Source: Actinomycetota bacterium (GTDB taxonomy: Bacteria; Actinomycetota; Acidimicrobiia; Acidimicrobiales; MedAcidi-G1). Taken from it: a stretch of DNA of 64,000 nt. Shown here in pieces: positions 61,150-64,000 of this stretch. Each line of letters starts with the position of its first letter. The stretch's first letter is position 1. Below the pieces are notes generated by a model. That model ran no database searches and was not told where the DNA came from. It worked only from the letters and a program-made list of their open reading frames with translations. The stretch lies in contig JACNKQ010000035.1 in NCBI GenBank assembly GCA_014381945.1, positions 1-64,000 on the forward strand, given 5' to 3'. Position numbers and translations under genes: made by a program.

Positions 61150-62022
61150 GTGAACGAAGCGGATCAGGCGGAACCGGACCGTCCAGCGCCGTCGGACGAA
61201 TCGGAGAACGACACGTCGGCTTCCGGTGAACCGTCCGGGCAGGCACCGGTCTCCTCGGCAAGCCTCGCCCCGGGTGCCAGATCGGCCGATGAACCTCCAT
61301 CTGCCGTGGCCGACGAAGTCGACGAGGCGCCCCCGCCGGCCGGCCCGGCTACAACAGGAGTCCGGCTCGAGAGGCTCTTCGAGGGGTTGCCCGACGACGA
61401 GGCGTCCGCTCCGGTTTCTACGCCGGCTTTTCCGCCGATTGCACCGTCCGAAGAGCAGAAGGCCAGGCGGGGTCCGTCGGTTCCCCGGTTCTCACCGCGG
61501 GGGCGGAGCCGCTCGTCCGAGGAGCGCACGCCGCGGCAGCCGCGCCGCGGCTATCGGGTTCGCCGGGTACGGCGGCTCATCCGACACGTCGAGCCCTGGT
61601 CGGTGCTCAAGATCGGCCTGGTCTTCTACCTCTGCGTCTGGGGGATGGCCATAATCGCCTCCCAGGCCCTGTGGCGGACCGCCGAGACCGCAGGGGTGAT
61701 CGAGAAGGTCGAACGCTTCATCGAGGAACTCTTCGCGCTCGAGACGTTCGCCTTCGACACCGACAAGATCTTCCGCCTGTACATGCTGGCAGGCCTCGTC
61801 CTCGTCATCGGCGGCACGGCGCTCACCGTGGTGCTTGTTGTCCTGTTCAACCTGATCAGCGACCTCATGGGTGGCATCAGGTTCACGATGATCGAGGAGG
61901 AGACAGCCGTTCGGCGTCGTCGGCTGCGTGCCGGCGAGGAGGTGGTCCCGACCGACAAGGTGGGGCGGCGGCGGCGATCCGATTCGGGGTCCGGACAGGC
62001 CGAACCGGGGGGCGACGGGTAG
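61150..62022 (+). CDS. DUF3566 membrane protein
   Basis: This 290-residue protein has an acidic, Pro/Ser-rich N-terminal half, a basic stretch (PRQPRRGYRVRRVRRLIRHV) and the DUF3566 part at about 150-275 with two helices (VLKIGLVFYLCVWGMAIIAS; LYMLAGLVLVIGGTALTVVL). The same gene follows gyrA in mycobacteria (Rv0007) next to tRNA-Ile, as here. Its role is unknown. GTG start chosen from the promoter box. Confidence 0.85.
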   Translation: MNEADQAEPDRPAPSDESENDTSASGEPSGQAPVSSASLAPGARSADEPPSAVADEVDEAPPPAGPATTGVRLERLFEGLPDDEASAPVSTPAFPPIAPSEEQKARRGPSVPRFSPRGRSRSSEERTPRQPRRGYRVRRVRRLIRHVEPWSVLKIGLVFYLCVWGMAIIASQALWRTAETAGVIEKVERFIEELFALETFAFDTDKIFRLYMLAGLVLVIGGTALTVVLVVLFNLISDLMGGIRFTMIEEETAVRRRRLRAGEEVVPTDKVGRRRRSDSGSGQAEPGGDG

Positions 62023-62058
62023 GCGGCGACCAGCGGTCCCGCTACGGTTCCCGGACCG

Positions 62059-62132
<74 letters not shown>

Positions 62133-62157
62133 CACTCCCGTAGCCCCGTTCGATATC

Positions 62158-62163
62158 TAGGAT
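62158..62163 (+). promoter_or_regulatory. -10 box of leaderless promoter
   Basis: TAGGAT ends 6 nt before the ATG at 62170, with the tRNA-Ile end 25 bp upstream. Confidence 0.5.
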
Positions 62164-62169
62164 CCGACC

Positions 62170-62307
62170 ATGCGCATGATCCGGAGGGCGATCGCAGCAC
62201 TCGCCGCTGCAGCGACCATGGCGGCGGGGCTCCGAATGGCCGGAGGAGCGCCCGTCGAGCGCCAGTCGGGTGGTTGGCGGCCGCTCGAGGGACCGGACCT
62301 GACGTGA
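62170..62307 (+). CDS. 45-residue small protein, coupled to the next gene
   Basis: The ORF encodes an N-terminal hydrophobic stretch with basic start (MRMIRRAIAALAAAATMAAG) and a polar end (RPLEGPDLT). It has a TAGGAT box 6 nt upstream and its TGA overlaps the GTG of the next gene (GTGA). These two features support real translation. It may be a small membrane protein; no family is recognised. Confidence 0.55.
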   Translation: MRMIRRAIAALAAAATMAAGLRMAGGAPVERQSGGWRPLEGPDLT

Positions 62308-63326
62308 GTCGTGTTGCCATCTTCGGCGCCGGGGCGGTCGGAATTCGGGTCGCCCGGCACCTGCTGGCTGGCGGGTCAGCGGTTCATGTCGACCGGGTGG
62401 TCCTGCGCGACGTGGACCCCGAACGTTTGTCCGGGGCACTGGCCGTCCTCGATGCCGCCGCCTCGGAGGGACGAGTCGAGGTTGAGCTTGCTCCCTTTCC
62501 CGACCGGGTCGATGCCGATGTCATCGTCGTCGCCACGCCTCGGGGAACGCAGTTGGCGGCGGTCAGGGACGCCCTCTCGGGTGGCATTCCGGTCGTCCTG
62601 AGCGGCGACGGCCTTGCCGAGACCGTCGCAGTATCGCGGCTCGCCGACGAGGCCGGAGAACGGGGGGTTCCGGTGGTGCTCGGTGCGGGTTTTGCTCCCG
62701 GCCTGTCCGGTGTCCTGGCCGCACATGCCCGGTCCTGGTTCGACCATGTCGACGAGATCCACATTGCAAAGGCGGGTGCGGGAGGCCCAGCATGTGCCCT
62801 TGTCCACCACCGCGCCTTGAGCAGGCTGTCGTACGACTGGCGGAGCGGTGGATGGCGACGACGGCCGGGTGGTTCGGGTCGCGAGCTCTGCTGGTTTCCC
62901 GAGCCCGTGGGTCCCATGGACTGCTATCGGGCGGCCCTGCCCGATCCCGTGCTCCTTCACCATGCGTTTCCCGAGGTGGAGCGCATCACGGCCCGCATGG
63001 CTGCGACCCGGCTCGACCGCCTGACGGCGCCGCTTCCGATGTTGAGTCCGACCCACGTCGAAGGTGGGGTGGGAGCTGTTCGCGTCGAGGTCCGTGGCCG
63101 ACGGGGCAGCACCCAGGATGTCCGTGTCCTGGGGGTGGCCGAACGTCCGGCCGTGGCAGCTGCTGCGGTGGCCGCCACGACGGTCGAATGGGCGCTGGAT
63201 GGCCGCCTGCGGGTCCGGGGGATGGCGAGCCTCCCTGAGATGGTGGAGCCGGTGGCGTTCCTCCATACCGTGGCCGACCGTGGCCTGGTGGCGGAGATCT
63301 TCGAGGGCGAACATGCGGTGGTTTGA
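62304..63326 (+). CDS. Saccharopine-dehydrogenase-like NAD(P)-binding protein
   Basis: This 340-residue protein starts VSRVAIFGAGAVGIRVARHL, a Rossmann motif, and has the layout of saccharopine dehydrogenase/homospermidine-synthase-like proteins, with VVLGAGFAPGLSGVLAAHA near residue 130 where catalytic-domain folding begins. The substrate is unknown. It is translationally coupled to the small ORF and overlaps the DUF3105 gene by 14 bp. Confidence 0.75.
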   Translation: MSRVAIFGAGAVGIRVARHLLAGGSAVHVDRVVLRDVDPERLSGALAVLDAAASEGRVEVELAPFPDRVDADVIVVATPRGTQLAAVRDALSGGIPVVLSGDGLAETVAVSRLADEAGERGVPVVLGAGFAPGLSGVLAAHARSWFDHVDEIHIAKAGAGGPACALVHHRALSRLSYDWRSGGWRRRPGGSGRELCWFPEPVGPMDCYRAALPDPVLLHHAFPEVERITARMAATRLDRLTAPLPMLSPTHVEGGVGAVRVEVRGRRGSTQDVRVLGVAERPAVAAAAVAATTVEWALDGRLRVRGMASLPEMVEPVAFLHTVADRGLVAEIFEGEHAVV

Positions 63327-63891
63327 GGTGGCCGGGCGTGCGGCGGCCGGGCTCGTGGTGGCGATCGTCGCGTCTTCGGTTGTGGGTTGCAGCGGCGATG
63401 AAGGGACTGGTGGCGAAGGGACCGGTGTCGTACCGGACGGTGTAGAGCGCATCATGGTCACGAGCCGGGAGCACACCGATGCCGATGTCGACTATCCGAC
63501 GATCCCGCCGGCGGGTGGCGATCATCTCGGGGTCTGGCACAACTGTGGCCTGTACACGGTCGAGTTGCACGATGAGGCGGCGGTGCACAGCCTCGAACAC
63601 GGCGCCGTCTGGATCACATACCGGCCGGATGTCGGGGTGGCGGGGATCGTGTCGCTCACCGGGCAGCTCACCGGTGTCGACAAGGTGCTGTTGTCGCCGT
63701 ATCCGGACCAGGAGGCCGCTGTCGTTGCAACGGCATGGGCGCGGCGCCTGGAGCTTGACGGACCGGACGATCCTCGATTGCTGGCCTTCGTCGACACCTA
63801 CCGTGATGCCGAAACAGCGCCAGAGCCCGGCGTGGCCTGTGAGGGCGGGATCGGGGAGCCGCCTGCTGATCCGCTTGCAGGGTTGCGGTAG
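63313..63891 (+). CDS. DUF3105 lipoprotein
   Basis: This 192-residue protein has a lipoprotein signal ending SSVVGC (Cys near residue 26), then the DUF3105 features PPAGGDHLGVWHNCGLY and AVHSLEHGAVWITY with several conserved His and Cys. It is anchored outside the membrane. Function unknown; conserved His residues could bind a metal. The ATG lies inside the end of the upstream gene. Confidence 0.8.
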   Translation: MRWFEVAGRAAAGLVVAIVASSVVGCSGDEGTGGEGTGVVPDGVERIMVTSREHTDADVDYPTIPPAGGDHLGVWHNCGLYTVELHDEAAVHSLEHGAVWITYRPDVGVAGIVSLTGQLTGVDKVLLSPYPDQEAAVVATAWARRLELDGPDDPRLLAFVDTYRDAETAPEPGVACEGGIGEPPADPLAGLR

Positions 63892-63921
63892 AGCCCCTGA
63901 GTTGGAGGGCTGCGAAAGGTC

Positions 63922-64000
63922 TCAGTCGGCGAGGATTCCTAGTATCTCGGCGTGGAGGGCGTGGTTGGTTGCCAGGGCGGTACCGCCTTCGGCGGTCACC
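63922..64000 (-). CDS. C-terminal end of an unknown protein (cut by window edge)
   Basis: The reverse strand reads 25 codons to a TGA at 63922 (ends ALHAEILGILAD). It is convergent with the DUF3105 gene. The fragment is too short to identify; a random open frame cannot be excluded. Confidence 0.4.
   Translation of the reverse strand, partial: VTAEGGTALATNHALHAEILGILAD

Overview
The window is dense, GC-rich bacterial DNA from an actinobacterium. Gene content and order suggest the class Acidimicrobiia or a close relative; that placement is inferred from gene content only. It spans the chromosomal replication-origin region. Reading outward on one side of dnaA come rpmH, rnpA, yidD, yidC, jag and rsmG; on the other side dnaN, recF, a DciA/DUF721 gene, gyrB and gyrA. 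I saw no insertion sequence, prophage, CRISPR array or rRNA operon.

Layout. 1-12.2 kb: the start of an ammonium transporter, a META-domain lipoprotein, an orphan winged-helix regulator, a membrane heterodisulfide-reductase-like Fe-S protein, dcd, a ureohydrolase/HD/VOC group, a dienelactone hydrolase, a RimK-RCK_C fusion facing RimB and a deacylase, and an SDR. 12.2-14.4 kb: tRNA-Gly(CCC) and a proline-racemase/ornithine-cyclodeaminase-like pair. 14.6-20.8 kb: a catabolic block of aldolase-dehydrogenase, SDR, two paralogous amidohydrolases and a divergent TetR. 20.9-27.7 kb: glpD facing a transporter built of two giant fusions, MFS+LivF and LivH+LivM+LivG. 27.7-33.7 kb: MscS, dnaB, rplI, rpsR, ssb, rpsF and panB. 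33.8-36.5 kb: a DUF5318-like gene, cca and an HDAC-like gene. 36.6-45.7 kb: the actinobacterial origin-flank block (GNAT, DUF6049-like, DegV, pseudokinase, SigM-like sigma, anti-sigma candidate, small membrane protein, trxB, trxA, cwlM-like). 45.7-47.5 kb: two divergent HTH genes, one with a long coiled coil, around a repeat-bearing spacer where mycobacteria carry parA/parB. 47.6-62.1 kb: the origin genes, then a TadG-like gene, a DUF3566 gene and tRNA-Ile(GAT). 62.2-64 kb: a 45-codon gene, a saccharopine-dehydrogenase-like gene, a DUF3105 lipoprotein and a truncated gene.

How it works together. The centre holds initiation (dnaA and DnaA boxes on both sides of it), helicase and putative loader (dnaB, DUF721), clamp, RecF, gyrase and SSB, next to membrane-protein insertion (yidC, yidD, jag), thiol redox (trxA/trxB), an ECF sigma module and a CwlM-like envelope regulator. 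Compared with the Mycobacterium tuberculosis order recalled from memory (pcnA, mutT4, Rv3909, mviN, sigM, rsmA, trxB, trxC, cwlM, parB, parA, gid), MurJ/MviN is reduced to a stand-alone pseudokinase behind a DegV gene, and parAB is missing from its place.

Many genes have a TANNNT box 6-9 nt before the start codon, implying widespread leaderless transcription. I used this pattern to choose several starts.
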